In this document: in pieces, positions 53,649 through 62,884 of the stretch
How the letters are laid out: each line of letters starts with the position of its first letter
Numbering within the stretch: the stretch's first letter is position 1
Source of the DNA: Labilithrix luteola
GTDB taxonomy: Bacteria; Myxococcota_A; Polyangia; Polyangiales; Polyangiaceae
NCBI RefSeq assembly: GCF_001263205.1
Contig: NZ_CP012333.1
Span: 3,873,501 to 3,937,500 of the forward strand
Reading direction: 5' to 3'
DNA: 64,000 nucleotides
Notes under the pieces: generated by a model
Databases searched by the model: none
What the model saw: only the letters and a program-made list of their open reading frames with translations
Told to the model about the DNA's origin: nothing
Made by a program: the position numbers and the translations under genes

Positions 53649-54155
53649 GTGAAGTTTTCGTTGGGAGATAGGCACGCAGTGGAAGCGACCCCCACAATTG
53701 CGGACAAGCGTACGCAAAAGCGTACACCGGCCCAGGGCACGAGCCAGGGGACGAGCCAGGGCACGAAAGCGAAGGGCGGCCGTGGGCTCCGAACCGTGAG
53801 GACCACGTCAAATTCGACGAGCCGAGACAAAGGGGTAAACTCCAGTTCTCTCGTGCCTTCTTCTTCGCGCAAAGCGTCTGAGTTGTCGATCGAGGCCCTC
53901 TACGAATCGCGAACCGGTCGCGAGACCACGAAGCTCTGTGACGAGCTGCCGGACGAGTGCGAGCGCGCTCGGCTCATCAGCGACATCACGCGTCTCTTGC
54001 GTGAGCCGCACATGCCCGAGACCACGCGGACGGCGGGCCTCACACTGATCGGTTGGCTCGCGCGCCGCATGCCCGGCGAGACCGCGCACGCGATTGGCGT
54101 CATCGAAGCTCGCCAATCCGAGCAACGTCTTCGGACGGCGCGCAAGCCGCGCTGA
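53649..54155 (+). CDS. Unrecognised small protein with Gly-Thr-Ser-Gln repeats
   Basis: 168 residues from a GTG at 53649, with GAAGG just upstream. The first half is low-complexity and basic (repeated GTSQ, then KAKGGRGLRTVR). The second half is a helical domain (LSIEALYESRTGRETTKLC, ARLISDITRLLREPHMPE, LIGWLARRMPGETAHAIG). No family recognised. It is followed after 12 bases by the beta-propeller gene, so probably the same transcript. Confidence 0.55.
   Translation: MKFSLGDRHAVEATPTIADKRTQKRTPAQGTSQGTSQGTKAKGGRGLRTVRTTSNSTSRDKGVNSSSLVPSSSRKASELSIEALYESRTGRETTKLCDELPDECERARLISDITRLLREPHMPETTRTAGLTLIGWLARRMPGETAHAIGVIEARQSEQRLRTARKPR
53733..53768. repeat. 12-base tandem repeat
   Basis: Three copies of CAGGGCACGAGC (second copy CAGGGGACGAGC, third ending AAA), coding for GTS-Q units in the protein above. 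Confidence 0.7.
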
Positions 54156-54167
54156 GAGGATTCGCTC

Positions 54168-55427
54168 GTGAGAGGGGCGCGCGCGCTTCCCGCCGCAGCG
54201 CTCGCGACGTGTGTTGTCGTCGCGGTCGTCATGCGTCTTCAGCAGCGACCGCAGGCATTGCCTTCGGCGGTTGCGAGCGGTGTTGCTCGTGTGAGTGCGT
54301 CGATCGACGCGGGGCCGTTCGCCGCGAGCCTTCGTGGACCTTCGCCTCCACCGGATGCGTTCGTCCCCCAAGGCGCGCCGCGCATGGTGCACGGATGCGC
54401 GCGACACGTTCATCGAGCTTCGGCGACAGGGCCCAGCACGCCGAAGGTTGGTTGGCGTCAGAAGCTTCCAGGCCCGATCACCGCGCAGGTCACGACGTCA
54501 CCCGACGAGGCGACGCTCTACGTCGCCACGCTCGAAGGATCGCTCGTCGCGCTCGCGCGTGACGGCGGCGCGGTGAAGTGGAGCGTGCCGCTCGGTGATC
54601 GGGTGTACTCTGCACCTTTGGTCCACGACGACGGCACCGTCTACGTCGGCACCGACGCGAAGAAGCTCGTCGCCATCGACCCGAAGGGGAAGGTGATCTT
54701 CCGACTCGATCTCGAAGGCGAGGCGGATACGGGGCCGGTGCTCACGAAGGACGGCCTCGTCGTCGTGGCGGCCGGCTCCGCGGTCTATGCCGTTCGGCGC
54801 GGCGGCGAGATCGCCTGGCGTTTTCCGGCCAAGGGCAAGGTGTTCACGTCACCGGCGCTCACGGACGAGGGGACGATCATCGTCGGCTCGCAGGACGATC
54901 ACGTGCACGCGATCGGACCTGGAGGCGCGCTCCTCTGGTCGGTCGATCTCGGTGCGGACGTCGACGGGTCGGCGGCCATCGCCGACGACGGCTCGATCTA
55001 CGTCGGGACGGACAAGAGCGACGTGGTGAAGCTGGATCGTCAGGGCAAAATCGTGTGGCGAACCGACGTTGGCGGATTCGTCCGAGGTGTCCTCTCGGTG
55101 GCTCGCAACGGTGACGTGCTCGCCGGCACGTATGGGCCGGTCCCGCGGGTCGTACGTGTGTCTCCCGAGGGCGAGGTGCGGGGTGCATACCCGGTGCGGG
55201 GAACCGGCGCGGCGGAATTTGGCATCCACGGTGGACCGCTGGAGGACCGCGCAGGCACCCTCTTTTTCGGTGCCCAGGACGACGCCGCCTACGCGGTCGG
55301 TTCCGACGGAGCGTTACGGTGGCGCTTCGAAACAGGCGCCGATGTCGACGCGCCGCTGACGATGTTGGGGGACGGAAGCCTCCTCGTACCTTCCGAAGAC
55401 GGGACACTCACGTTGCTTTTGCCGTGA
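54168..55427 (+). CDS. PQQ-like beta-propeller protein
   Basis: 419 residues. An N-terminal membrane or signal segment (PAAALATCVVVAVVMRL) is followed by at least six beta-propeller blades of the PQQ type, each with a pattern such as VYSAPLVHDDGTVYVGTDAK, SPALTDEGTIIVGSQDD and GSAAIADDGSIYVGTDKS. There are no dehydrogenase catalytic residues, so it is more like BamB or other scaffold propellers than a PQQ enzyme. It is followed after 35 bases by a Pro-rich protein. Confidence 0.82.
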   Translation: MRGARALPAAALATCVVVAVVMRLQQRPQALPSAVASGVARVSASIDAGPFAASLRGPSPPPDAFVPQGAPRMVHGCARHVHRASATGPSTPKVGWRQKLPGPITAQVTTSPDEATLYVATLEGSLVALARDGGAVKWSVPLGDRVYSAPLVHDDGTVYVGTDAKKLVAIDPKGKVIFRLDLEGEADTGPVLTKDGLVVVAAGSAVYAVRRGGEIAWRFPAKGKVFTSPALTDEGTIIVGSQDDHVHAIGPGGALLWSVDLGADVDGSAAIADDGSIYVGTDKSDVVKLDRQGKIVWRTDVGGFVRGVLSVARNGDVLAGTYGPVPRVVRVSPEGEVRGAYPVRGTGAAEFGIHGGPLEDRAGTLFFGAQDDAAYAVGSDGALRWRFETGADVDAPLTMLGDGSLLVPSEDGTLTLLLP

Positions 55428-55462
55428 GCGAGCGGCACCGGCTATCCTTCCTCCCTCGCGTA

Positions 55463-57385
55463 ATGCGCTTGATTCCGCCTGCCAAAAATACCGATGCCGA
55501 AGACGTGGTCTGGGGACTGCAAACCGCGGACACGTTGTGGAAACGCGGTGAGCGCATCGACGCCGTCGTTTGGCTGAGAAGAGCTGCCCAAGCCGCCGGT
55601 GACGCCAGCGACGACGACCGCGCGCTCGAACTGGCGCGTTTCGCCGCCGAGTTGACGGATTGGATGGCGAACAGCGCCTCGGTCGCGCCCGCCGCGCCTG
55701 CGCCGATCGAGTCGGCCGAGGAGCCGACGACCATCGACGCGCCGCTGGACATCGACATCCGTGTGAGTGGCCTACCGGCGTACGACAGCCCCGTCCTGGC
55801 GGCGCCCGCCCTGCCGTCGTTCCCCACCGAGACGGTGAAGAGTCCACGTTTCCGCGACGAGGCGAAGACGAGCGAGGGTGAGCTCCATGCGCTGCCCCCG
55901 GCTCCGAACGACGTTTCGACCGAAGCGCCTCCGCCGCACGTGCCCTCCGTTCCGCCCGCGGACGTGATGCACGCTGGGATCTTCAACCCGTGGGACGAGA
56001 GCGGTCGACCCTCCAATCCCCACGCTCCGCCGCCTCCCGCACCGATGCCGGCCCCTGCGCCCGCCGCTCCGTCTGTCCCCGCGCCCTCGGGCACCGGGTC
56101 GGTTCCGCAGTTTTTCCGCGAAGAAGACGAAGAAGAAGTCGTCACCAGCGTTCGCTCGCATCAGCTCGCCCAGAAGCGCTCCGAGCAGCGGATCGAGGTT
56201 TCGGTGCCGGTCGTCTCCCCGCCGCCTCCTGCGCCTGCGCCTCCCGCGCCTCCTGCGCCGCCGACGGCGAGCCTTCGACCCTCGCCCGCGAAGCCCCCGC
56301 CGCTTCCGCCGCGCCGCGTGCCGCCGCCGGTTCCCCCGCGACCCCAAGCGGCGGCTGCACCCACGCTCGCACCCGCGCCGCTGCCTACGCCGGTCGTGAC
56401 TGCGCCTGCCATTTCGACGGCGGTGCCGCCCAGTGCGGCGCAAGAAGTCCCTGCTTTCACGCTGCCTGCCGCAGTGCCCGCTGCACCTCCGCCGCCCGTC
56501 GAGACCATCGCCGCGCCGCCGCCCGCTGTCGAGGCCGCGCCTGCGCCGGTCGAAGCGCCTTCGCCTGTCGTGGCGCCTCCGCCGCCTGCGGTGGTGGCGC
56601 CCGTCGAACCGGCGCCTGCCGTCGTGGCCCCTGCCGCGCCAGCGCCTGCGGAGCTCGACCTCGAGGACGTCGAAGCGTTCTCGGATTTGCCGGACGATGC
56701 GCGCGTCGCGTTCGCCAATGCGGCGACGCTCAGCGAGCTCGCCGAAGGTGAAGAGGTCAGCAACTTCGCGCTCGCCTTCGTCCTCGAAGGCGCGTTCGAC
56801 GTTGCCGCCACCATGGTCGACGCGCCCGCGGTTCGGCTCGACAAGGGCGCCGTTTTGCGTGCGCGCGGCACGACCGACGAGGGCGTTCCGATGCGCCTCA
56901 TCTGTGCCGGAGACAAGGGCCGTCTCGCCACGTGGAGTGCGTCCGACGTCGACGATGCGTTCCGTTCGATCCCGTGGGTCGAAGACGATCTCCGCGCGGC
57001 GGCCGATCGAATCCAGACCCTCGTCGGCATCACCATTGGACCGCTCGGTGAGCGGCTCGACGCGGCGCTACGCGAGCAGATCGTCGGTCGGCTCGACGTT
57101 CGCCCGCTGCAGCCCGGCGAAGTCGTGGTCGAGGCCGGCTGTCCCGTGCCTGGTCTGATGCTCGTCGGCGTCGGTGAGCTCGAGCTCGTGCAGGACGGCA
57201 AGGTTCAGGGCGCCGTGGGGTCCGGTGAGTTCCTCTTCGCCGGCGAAGTCCTCGGTGCCGGAGCTGCGCCGGTCACGGCGCGTGCGGGTGCAGGCGGCGC
57301 GCTCATCATGTTCGGCGATCGCATGCTCGCGCACGAGTTGCTCGTGACGTGCCCGCCGCTCGTCGAAGTACTCGCTGGAATGTAG
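55463..57385 (+). CDS. Pro-rich protein with cyclic-nucleotide-binding-like C-terminus
   Basis: 640 residues from the ATG at 55463. A short helical start (KRGERIDAVVWLRRAAQAAG) resembles a TPR unit. A long disordered Pro/Ala/Val region (about 75-400) follows. The last about 230 residues, from DLEDVEAFSDLPDDARVAFA, contain two segments that look like cNMP-binding folds (for example LQPGEVVVEAGCPVPGLMLV). The conserved phosphate-binding RxAxV-type cassette is not evident, so ligand binding is doubtful. Likely cytoplasmic. Confidence 0.6.
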   Translation: MRLIPPAKNTDAEDVVWGLQTADTLWKRGERIDAVVWLRRAAQAAGDASDDDRALELARFAAELTDWMANSASVAPAAPAPIESAEEPTTIDAPLDIDIRVSGLPAYDSPVLAAPALPSFPTETVKSPRFRDEAKTSEGELHALPPAPNDVSTEAPPPHVPSVPPADVMHAGIFNPWDESGRPSNPHAPPPPAPMPAPAPAAPSVPAPSGTGSVPQFFREEDEEEVVTSVRSHQLAQKRSEQRIEVSVPVVSPPPPAPAPPAPPAPPTASLRPSPAKPPPLPPRRVPPPVPPRPQAAAAPTLAPAPLPTPVVTAPAISTAVPPSAAQEVPAFTLPAAVPAAPPPPVETIAAPPPAVEAAPAPVEAPSPVVAPPPPAVVAPVEPAPAVVAPAAPAPAELDLEDVEAFSDLPDDARVAFANAATLSELAEGEEVSNFALAFVLEGAFDVAATMVDAPAVRLDKGAVLRARGTTDEGVPMRLICAGDKGRLATWSASDVDDAFRSIPWVEDDLRAAADRIQTLVGITIGPLGERLDAALREQIVGRLDVRPLQPGEVVVEAGCPVPGLMLVGVGELELVQDGKVQGAVGSGEFLFAGEVLGAGAAPVTARAGAGGALIMFGDRMLAHELLVTCPPLVEVLAGM

Positions 57386-57398
57386 GGGGCGAACGCCT

Positions 57399-58169
57399 TC
57401 AGCGAGCGACGGGCGTGGCTGCGCGTCCGTCGCGTCCGTCGGCCGTGCGCTTGATGGGCTCGTCTTCGAGCACCCATCGAAGCTCTTCATTTCCCTCGGC
57501 GCCGGCGAAGCGCAGACCGAACCAACGCGCGTTCGGCGAGATCGTCGCGCGCCCGTCGGGGGTGGTGGTCGGGAACTTGATGCGGAAGACGTTCCGAAAC
57601 ACCGTGGTGTACGGGAAGTAGCGAATCTCGAGCGGACCGGGTCGTTCGATGAGCTCGATCGACAAGGGGGCCGTCTCGTTTCCCTCTTCGTCGATCAGGC
57701 GGACGATCCACGCCGAATTCGCGCGCGTGAGATCACTCCATCGGGGCTTGGTGCCGTAGAGCGCGACGTAGAAGCGGTGGCTATCGAGTGTCTCGGAGAG
57801 CGTCTTCTCGAGAAGCGTGCGTCGCTGCTCGACGGTGAGTCGATAGTCGTTCGCGTACTTCACGACGTAGGCCCATCGGAAGTCCCAAGACTCGAACGTC
57901 GACGTGACGGTGAGGAGTGTGTCGAGCTCGCTCAGGGTCACGAGGCTCTTGTCCCGCGTCCATCGTTTGAGGACCTGCGCATAGTCGCTCTCGGTGTATT
58001 CCCGAGGCCCGGTCGACAGCGACACTTTGGGTTCCGCGCAGCCCGTCGCAGCCGCGAAGAGCATGGCGAACGAAGCCACCCGAGCAAGCGACGCGATTGC
58101 TCGTCGTCCGCGCGAATGGCGCGAAAGACTGGTGCGCCGCGCTCGGAGCGTCGCCAACGTCGGTGCCAT
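57399..58169 (-). CDS. Lipoprotein of unknown function
   Basis: 256 residues from the ATG at 58169; other starts upstream (58265) are possible. A basic N-terminus leads to the lipobox FAAATGC. The mature domain is soluble and mixed (YVVKYANDYRLTVEQRRTLL, YVALYGTKPRWSDLTRANSA, IRYFPYTTVFRNVFRIKFP). The pattern recurs in myxobacterial hypothetical lipoproteins, but I know no function. Confidence 0.65.
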   Translation of the reverse strand: MAPTLATLRARRTSLSRHSRGRRAIASLARVASFAMLFAAATGCAEPKVSLSTGPREYTESDYAQVLKRWTRDKSLVTLSELDTLLTVTSTFESWDFRWAYVVKYANDYRLTVEQRRTLLEKTLSETLDSHRFYVALYGTKPRWSDLTRANSAWIVRLIDEEGNETAPLSIELIERPGPLEIRYFPYTTVFRNVFRIKFPTTTPDGRATISPNARWFGLRFAGAEGNEELRWVLEDEPIKRTADGRDGRAATPVAR

Positions 58170-58569
58170 GCCTCCACTCTGGCTCAACCGACGCGCCGCC
58201 GGCAAGAAGCCTTCCATCGAGTGCGTAAATCGCAGGGCATGACGGCGCAGACATAGTCCTCGCAACTATTCGACAGCGTGGGCGGCGTCGCGTCTCGCCG
58301 TGCGCATGTGGCGGGGCGTTTTTCCTGACGTGCTCGAATGGGAGAACACGTTTTGCGATCGGACCGCGCGGTCCAGGCGCACGTGTTGATGGCACGGACG
58401 AAACTTTCGACCGCTTCGGCCGTCCAACCAAATGGGCCGATCGTGGCACATGCTTCGCATCGATTCGGTTCAGTCTCTCGCGTGAAAGCCACCAAGCGGG
58501 CGGCGCGTTTCTCTCGAAGACATTCTCTCGAAAGAACACGCCGCAGTACTTCGCCCTAGAAGGTGTGCC
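58170..58569. other. Intergenic region between divergent genes
   Basis: 400 bases with no supported gene. It should hold promoters for the lipoprotein gene (minus strand) and the PilZ-like gene (plus strand); no clear consensus boxes seen. Confidence 0.4.
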
Positions 58570-59055
58570 TTGATCGACAAGCTCGACTTTCTGGTTCGCT
58601 TCTGGGAACTCAAGGCACGCAATGCGTCGCTCGGCGAGCCTCTCGCGCCGCGCGAGCAGATCGAGCTGTTGTCCCTCATGCAGCTCGTGACGGGCGATCT
58701 CGACGTGCCCGCCGTCGGGCCCGTCGATCGACCGCGCAGTGCTCTGCCGGCGCAGATGATCGGCGACGGCACGATCCTCCCCGTCGAGGTGAGGAGCGTC
58801 AGCGCGGCGGCGGTCGTCGTCAGCTGCGCGTCGGTGGTGCCTGCGGGCGCGCAAGTGATCCTCCGCACGGCGGATGCCATCACCGGCGTCGAGTACGCGC
58901 TCCCGTGCAAGGTGCTCTGGGTCTACAAAGGCTCGCCGACGATCGTCGCTCTGTCGGTTGACGGAATTCCGACACGTGCTGTCTTCGCCGAGGTCCCCGA
59001 GCCGCGCATGTCGATGCCGCTCGCCCTCGGCAAGCACGAGCGAATGATCGGCTGA
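58570..59055 (+). CDS. PilZ-like domain protein
   Basis: 161 residues from a TTG start with AGAAGG at a good distance; no ATG fits. An N-terminal helical segment (KLDFLVRFWELKARNASLGE) precedes a beta-barrel-like domain (DGTILPVEVRSVSAAAVVVS, AQVILRTADAITGVEYALPC). The arrangement resembles myxobacterial atypical PilZ proteins; the canonical RxxxR and DxSxxG c-di-GMP motifs are not clear, so nucleotide binding is unproven. Confidence 0.5.
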   Translation: MIDKLDFLVRFWELKARNASLGEPLAPREQIELLSLMQLVTGDLDVPAVGPVDRPRSALPAQMIGDGTILPVEVRSVSAAAVVVSCASVVPAGAQVILRTADAITGVEYALPCKVLWVYKGSPTIVALSVDGIPTRAVFAEVPEPRMSMPLALGKHERMIG

Positions 59056-59081
59056 TCGCTCGAGGGCAGCCTGATTCGTCA

Positions 59082-59103
59082 GGCCTCGCTTTTTAGCGGG
59101 GCC
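59082..59103 (+). terminator. Hairpin after the PilZ-like gene
   Basis: 9-base stem GGCCTCGCT / AGCGGGGCC (one T-G pair) with a TTTT loop, 26 bases after the PilZ-like stop; no T tract follows. Confidence 0.45.
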
Positions 59104-59276
59104 GGTGATGGACGGCGGGGGAGACGCGGAGCCAGCGAGGGACCAGTCGGCACACCGCGTCAGGGCTATTCGTGCGGGTTGGGAGGGGCCGGTGTCGGCC
59201 CTTTTCTTGTATCCCGCACGTGTACGTGTGCCGTATAACCGGGGCCCCTATTTCCGGTCCGGGAGGCCACGGCTCG

Positions 59277-61094
59277 ATGCCCCTGAAGATCACCGTTCGT
59301 TCTGTTCTGCCCTCGCGCGAGACTGGCGACCTCATCGTCGTCGGCGTTCCTTCGACCGGCGCGTCGAAGAAGAAGAACGACCTCTCGCCGCTCGATGGCT
59401 TCGATCGCGCGCTCGGCGGAGCGCTGACCCGCCTCCAGAAGAAGGAGGACTTCAAGGGCAAGAAGGACCAGCAGCTGTCCTTGTCCACGCTGGGTCGCGT
59501 CAAGGCCGACCGCCTTCTCGTCATCGGTCTCGGTGACGTCGAGAAGCTGAGCGTCGCCGACCTCCGTACGTTCGCCGCGAAGGCTGCGCGCGCTGCCAAC
59601 GCCGACAAGGCCAAGCGCCTCGTGCTCGGCTTGCCGGTCGGTCTCGAAGGTCGCCTCCGCGAGGTCGCCGAAGGCCTCGAGCTCGGCGCGTACCGATTCA
59701 CGAAGTACCTCACGGGCGATCGTCGCCCGAAGGCAGAGCTCGGCCAGGTTGCGATTTGTCTCGCTGGCGAGACGCCGAAGGACGCGAAGGAGCAGGTCGA
59801 CATCGGTCAGACCGTTGCCCTCGGCGTGAACCTCGCGCGCGACCTCTCGAACGAGCCGCCGAACGAGATCTACCCCGACACCCTCGCGGCGGCCGCCGTC
59901 ACGGCGGGCAAAGAGGCGGGGCTGAAGGTCCAGATCTTCGATTACAAGGAGATCCAGAAGCGCGGAATGAAGCTGCTCCAGGCCGTCGGCCAGGGCAGCG
60001 AGCACAAGCCCTGCCTCGGCCACATGTCGTGGGTGCCGGCGGGTGCGAAGCGCAAGATCGTGATCGTCGGCAAGGGCATCACGTTCGACTCGGGCGGCCT
60101 CTCGATCAAGCCGGCTGCCGGCATGGGCGAGATGAAGCACGACATGAGCGGCGCGGCGAACGTCGTCGGCCTCATGGCGGCGGTCGGTCGTCTCAAGCCG
60201 AACGTCGAGGTGCACGGCATCTTCGCGGCCGCGGAAAACATGCCCGACGGCGGCTCGTACCGCCCCGGCGACATCTGGCCGTCGCTCGACGGCAAGAGTG
60301 TCGAGATCATCAACACCGACGCCGAGGGGCGCCTGATCCTCGCCGATGCCCTCGCGTACGCGCGTGACCTCGAGCCGGACCTCCTCATCGACAACGCGAC
60401 GCTCACCGGCGCGTGCGTCGTGGCGCTCGGCAACGGTTGCTCCGGTTGGTACGCCTCGAACGAGGACGCCGCCGACGAGTTCCAGAAGGCGATCAAGGGT
60501 AGCGGCGAGAGCATGTGGCGCATGCCGCTGCTCGAGGACCTCAAGGATCAGCTCAAGAGCGACAGCGCCGATCTCAAGCACACGGGCGATCGCTGGGGTG
60601 GCTCGATCAGCGCGGCGCTCTTCCTCCGCGAGTTCATCGGCAACGTCTCGAACTGGATCCACTGTGACATCGCCGGTCCGGCCATGGGCGATCGCGTCCG
60701 CGGCTGGGATCCCAAGGGCGGTACCGGTCACGGCGTGCTCACGTTCCTCGAGATCATCGAGAAGTCGAGCGACGCTCCCGTGACGGCAGCGCCCGTGGTT
60801 CCGCCGTCGGCCCCCTCGGTCGCGAAGGTGGCTCCGGCCCGTGCGCGCGCCTCGAAGAAGACGACGAAGGCGGCCGCTCCGAAGACCGTGACGATCGCGA
60901 AGGCCGTTGCGCCCGCGCCGAAGTCCGCGCCCGCGAAGGCGCCGAAGAAGGCGGCCAAGACTGCGAAGGCTGTCGTCGTCCCCGAGCCCGTCGCCTCGAA
61001 GCCCGCCTCGGCTGTGAAGGGCCGCAAGCCTGCGGCCAAGGCGCCCGCCGCCCCCGTTTCCAAGCCCGCGAAGGCCCCCAAGGGCCGCCGCTGA
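59277..61094 (+). CDS. pepA: Leucyl aminopeptidase (M17) with Lys/Ala/Pro-rich tail
   Basis: 605 residues from the ATG at 59277 (GGGAGG 11 bases upstream). The M17 domain includes the two-metal site sequences VGKGITFDSGGLSIKP and the signature NTDAEGRLILADAL. It removes N-terminal residues from peptides in the cytoplasm and forms hexamers. The catalytic domain ends near LTFLEIIEKSS, after which come about 110 residues rich in Lys, Ala and Pro (SKKTTKAAAPKTVT, KAPKKAAKTAKA) like histone H1 or AlgP. Such an extension is not part of normal M17 enzymes; E. coli PepA binds DNA but by other means. Confidence 0.92.
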   Translation: MPLKITVRSVLPSRETGDLIVVGVPSTGASKKKNDLSPLDGFDRALGGALTRLQKKEDFKGKKDQQLSLSTLGRVKADRLLVIGLGDVEKLSVADLRTFAAKAARAANADKAKRLVLGLPVGLEGRLREVAEGLELGAYRFTKYLTGDRRPKAELGQVAICLAGETPKDAKEQVDIGQTVALGVNLARDLSNEPPNEIYPDTLAAAAVTAGKEAGLKVQIFDYKEIQKRGMKLLQAVGQGSEHKPCLGHMSWVPAGAKRKIVIVGKGITFDSGGLSIKPAAGMGEMKHDMSGAANVVGLMAAVGRLKPNVEVHGIFAAAENMPDGGSYRPGDIWPSLDGKSVEIINTDAEGRLILADALAYARDLEPDLLIDNATLTGACVVALGNGCSGWYASNEDAADEFQKAIKGSGESMWRMPLLEDLKDQLKSDSADLKHTGDRWGGSISAALFLREFIGNVSNWIHCDIAGPAMGDRVRGWDPKGGTGHGVLTFLEIIEKSSDAPVTAAPVVPPSAPSVAKVAPARARASKKTTKAAAPKTVTIAKAVAPAPKSAPAKAPKKAAKTAKAVVVPEPVASKPASAVKGRKPAAKAPAAPVSKPAKAPKGRR

Positions 61095-61105
61095 GCTCGT
61101 CTCGC

Positions 61106-61138
61106 CGGACGCGCTTTCTCCTGAAGAGAGCGCGTCCG
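61106..61138 (+). terminator. Hairpin after pepA
   Basis: 14-base stem CGGACGCGCTTTCT / AGAGAGCGCGTCCG with one mismatch and the loop CCTGA, 11 bases after the pepA stop. No T tract. Confidence 0.6.
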
Positions 61139-61212
61139 CGCGGTTGCGAGCGATCATGAACGGAGCGCAGCTTGCCCACCCCAAGGCGAGCTGCTAGCCG
61201 TCTGCCATCGTT

Positions 61213-62043
61213 ATGGACGCAGGTCACACGCTCGAGCGGCGCCTCACGCGCTCCCTGTCCCGCGCCATCATGGACTTCCAGATGCTCGCCGATGGCGATC
61301 GCGTCATGGTGTGCGTGAGTGGCGGCAAGGACAGCTACACGATGCTGCACTTGCTTCGGGATCTGCAGCGTCGCGCGCCGATTCGCTTCGAGCTCAAGGT
61401 CGTGAACATCGATCAGGGGCACCCCGGGTACCCCGCCGATCGGCTCCGCAACTACATGCGCGCGGAGAACTACGATTTCACGATGATCGAGGAGGACACG
61501 TACTCGATCGTCACCGACAAGATCCCCGAGGGGAAGACGTTCTGTTCCCTCTGCTCGCGGCTCCGTCGCGGCATCCTCTATCGCGTCGCCAAGGAGTTCG
61601 GCTGCACGAAGATCGCGCTCGGCCACCACCGAGACGACATTCTGCAGACCCTCCTGCTGAACCTCTTTTTTGCCGGCCAGCTCGGCGCGATGCCGCCGAA
61701 GCTCATCGCCCAAGACGGCAACGTCGTCATCCGCCCGCTCGCGTACTGCGCGGAAGAAGACGTCGCGGCATTCGCTCGCGAGAAGGAATTCCCGATCCTT
61801 CCGTGCGACCTCTGCGGTTCGCAGGACAACCTGCAGCGCAAGATCGTCGGCACGATGTTGAACGACCTCGAGGAAAAGCACCCCGGTATCAAGGGCGTGA
61901 TGCTCGCGGCCACGCAGAACGTCCGCGCGAGTCAGCTCCTCGACAAGGATCTCTGGCGTTCCCTCGGCCTCGAGGCGGCTCGCGAAGTCGAAGCGGAAGC
62001 GGGCCTCGTTTCTCCCGGACGGCTCGTCAGACTCTCGACCTGA
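61213..62043 (+). CDS. ttcA: tRNA 2-thiocytidine(32) synthetase
   Basis: 276 residues. The PP-loop SGGKDSYTML binds ATP; the Cys pairs CSLCSRLRRG and CDLCGSQDN hold the [4Fe-4S] cluster and sulfur. TtcA thiolates cytidine 32 in a subset of tRNAs. Length and motif order are those of the TtcA family rather than TtuA. It starts an apparent operon with the next three genes. Confidence 0.93.
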   Translation: MDAGHTLERRLTRSLSRAIMDFQMLADGDRVMVCVSGGKDSYTMLHLLRDLQRRAPIRFELKVVNIDQGHPGYPADRLRNYMRAENYDFTMIEEDTYSIVTDKIPEGKTFCSLCSRLRRGILYRVAKEFGCTKIALGHHRDDILQTLLLNLFFAGQLGAMPPKLIAQDGNVVIRPLAYCAEEDVAAFAREKEFPILPCDLCGSQDNLQRKIVGTMLNDLEEKHPGIKGVMLAATQNVRASQLLDKDLWRSLGLEAAREVEAEAGLVSPGRLVRLST

Positions 62044-62047
62044 TCGC

Positions 62048-62869
62048 ATGAACGAGCCTGCCGAGCCCGTCGAGCGAAGAAGAAGCGTCGTTCTCCTGCG
62101 CCTCTCCGAGCTCGGCGCCTCGGCGCAAGCCGCGATTCCCGGGCTCTACGCCTGGGCGATCACCGTGGCCCCGGCTGCGTGGGCACGTGATGCATCAGGG
62201 GTCGCGAAGATCGCGGCCTTGACGGGCGTGATCGCTCTCGCCACCGCGCCGCTCGTGGAGCTCGGCGGAATCGTCGGCCAAGCCGCGTCGTCCGGAAACG
62301 CGTCGTCCGAACCGCCCAGCCGCTTCGCCAGGTTCGTTCGATCCTTCACGGGCCCCAAGTGGGCGCGCATCTGGTCGGTGTGGGGCTTTGTCTTGTCGAG
62401 TGCCATCGTTTGGGCGCTCGTTCCGACGGCGCTCTCGTCGGCGCGCCTCGACTCGGCTCGCGGGGTCCTCGGAATCGTAGGCTGGGCGCTCTTCGCGTTT
62501 GCCTCTGCCGGACCGGCGCTCCGTCCGAACACCGACGCCGCATCGAGAATCGTGGCGGGCACGGCGCTCAAACCGAGGTCGGAGCTGCCAGGCGGGGACG
62601 GTACGTACGTCATCGGCGGTGTCGTCATTGCCCTCGGCATGCAGCTCATCGGCTGGGGCATCGCCGTTCCGGAGCGAGCGGTTCTGGTCCGACTCGTCAC
62701 CGTCGTGTGCGGGATCGCGGTTCTCTCGGCGTTGACCGACCTGGCGTTGGCCCGTCACGCGACGCGCGTGCCAGCGGCTCGGCGCGTTCGGCTCCGGCGC
62801 GCGCTTCCCTGGGTGCTTCTGCTCGTCGTTTTCTGCGGTGCTGGCGTGGTGCTGTCGCTCTCGCGTTGA
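62048..62869 (+). CDS. Multi-pass membrane protein of unknown function
   Basis: 273 residues with about six membrane helices (for example IAALTGVIALATAPLVELGG, WSVWGFVLSSAIVWALVP, VIGGVVIALGMQLIGWGI, WVLLLVVFCGAGVVLSL). No family recognised. It starts four bases after the ttcA stop and is probably translated with it. Confidence 0.65.
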   Translation: MNEPAEPVERRRSVVLLRLSELGASAQAAIPGLYAWAITVAPAAWARDASGVAKIAALTGVIALATAPLVELGGIVGQAASSGNASSEPPSRFARFVRSFTGPKWARIWSVWGFVLSSAIVWALVPTALSSARLDSARGVLGIVGWALFAFASAGPALRPNTDAASRIVAGTALKPRSELPGGDGTYVIGGVVIALGMQLIGWGIAVPERAVLVRLVTVVCGIAVLSALTDLALARHATRVPAARRVRLRRALPWVLLLVVFCGAGVVLSLSR

Positions 62870-62884
62870 GTTATCTTCGGGGAA

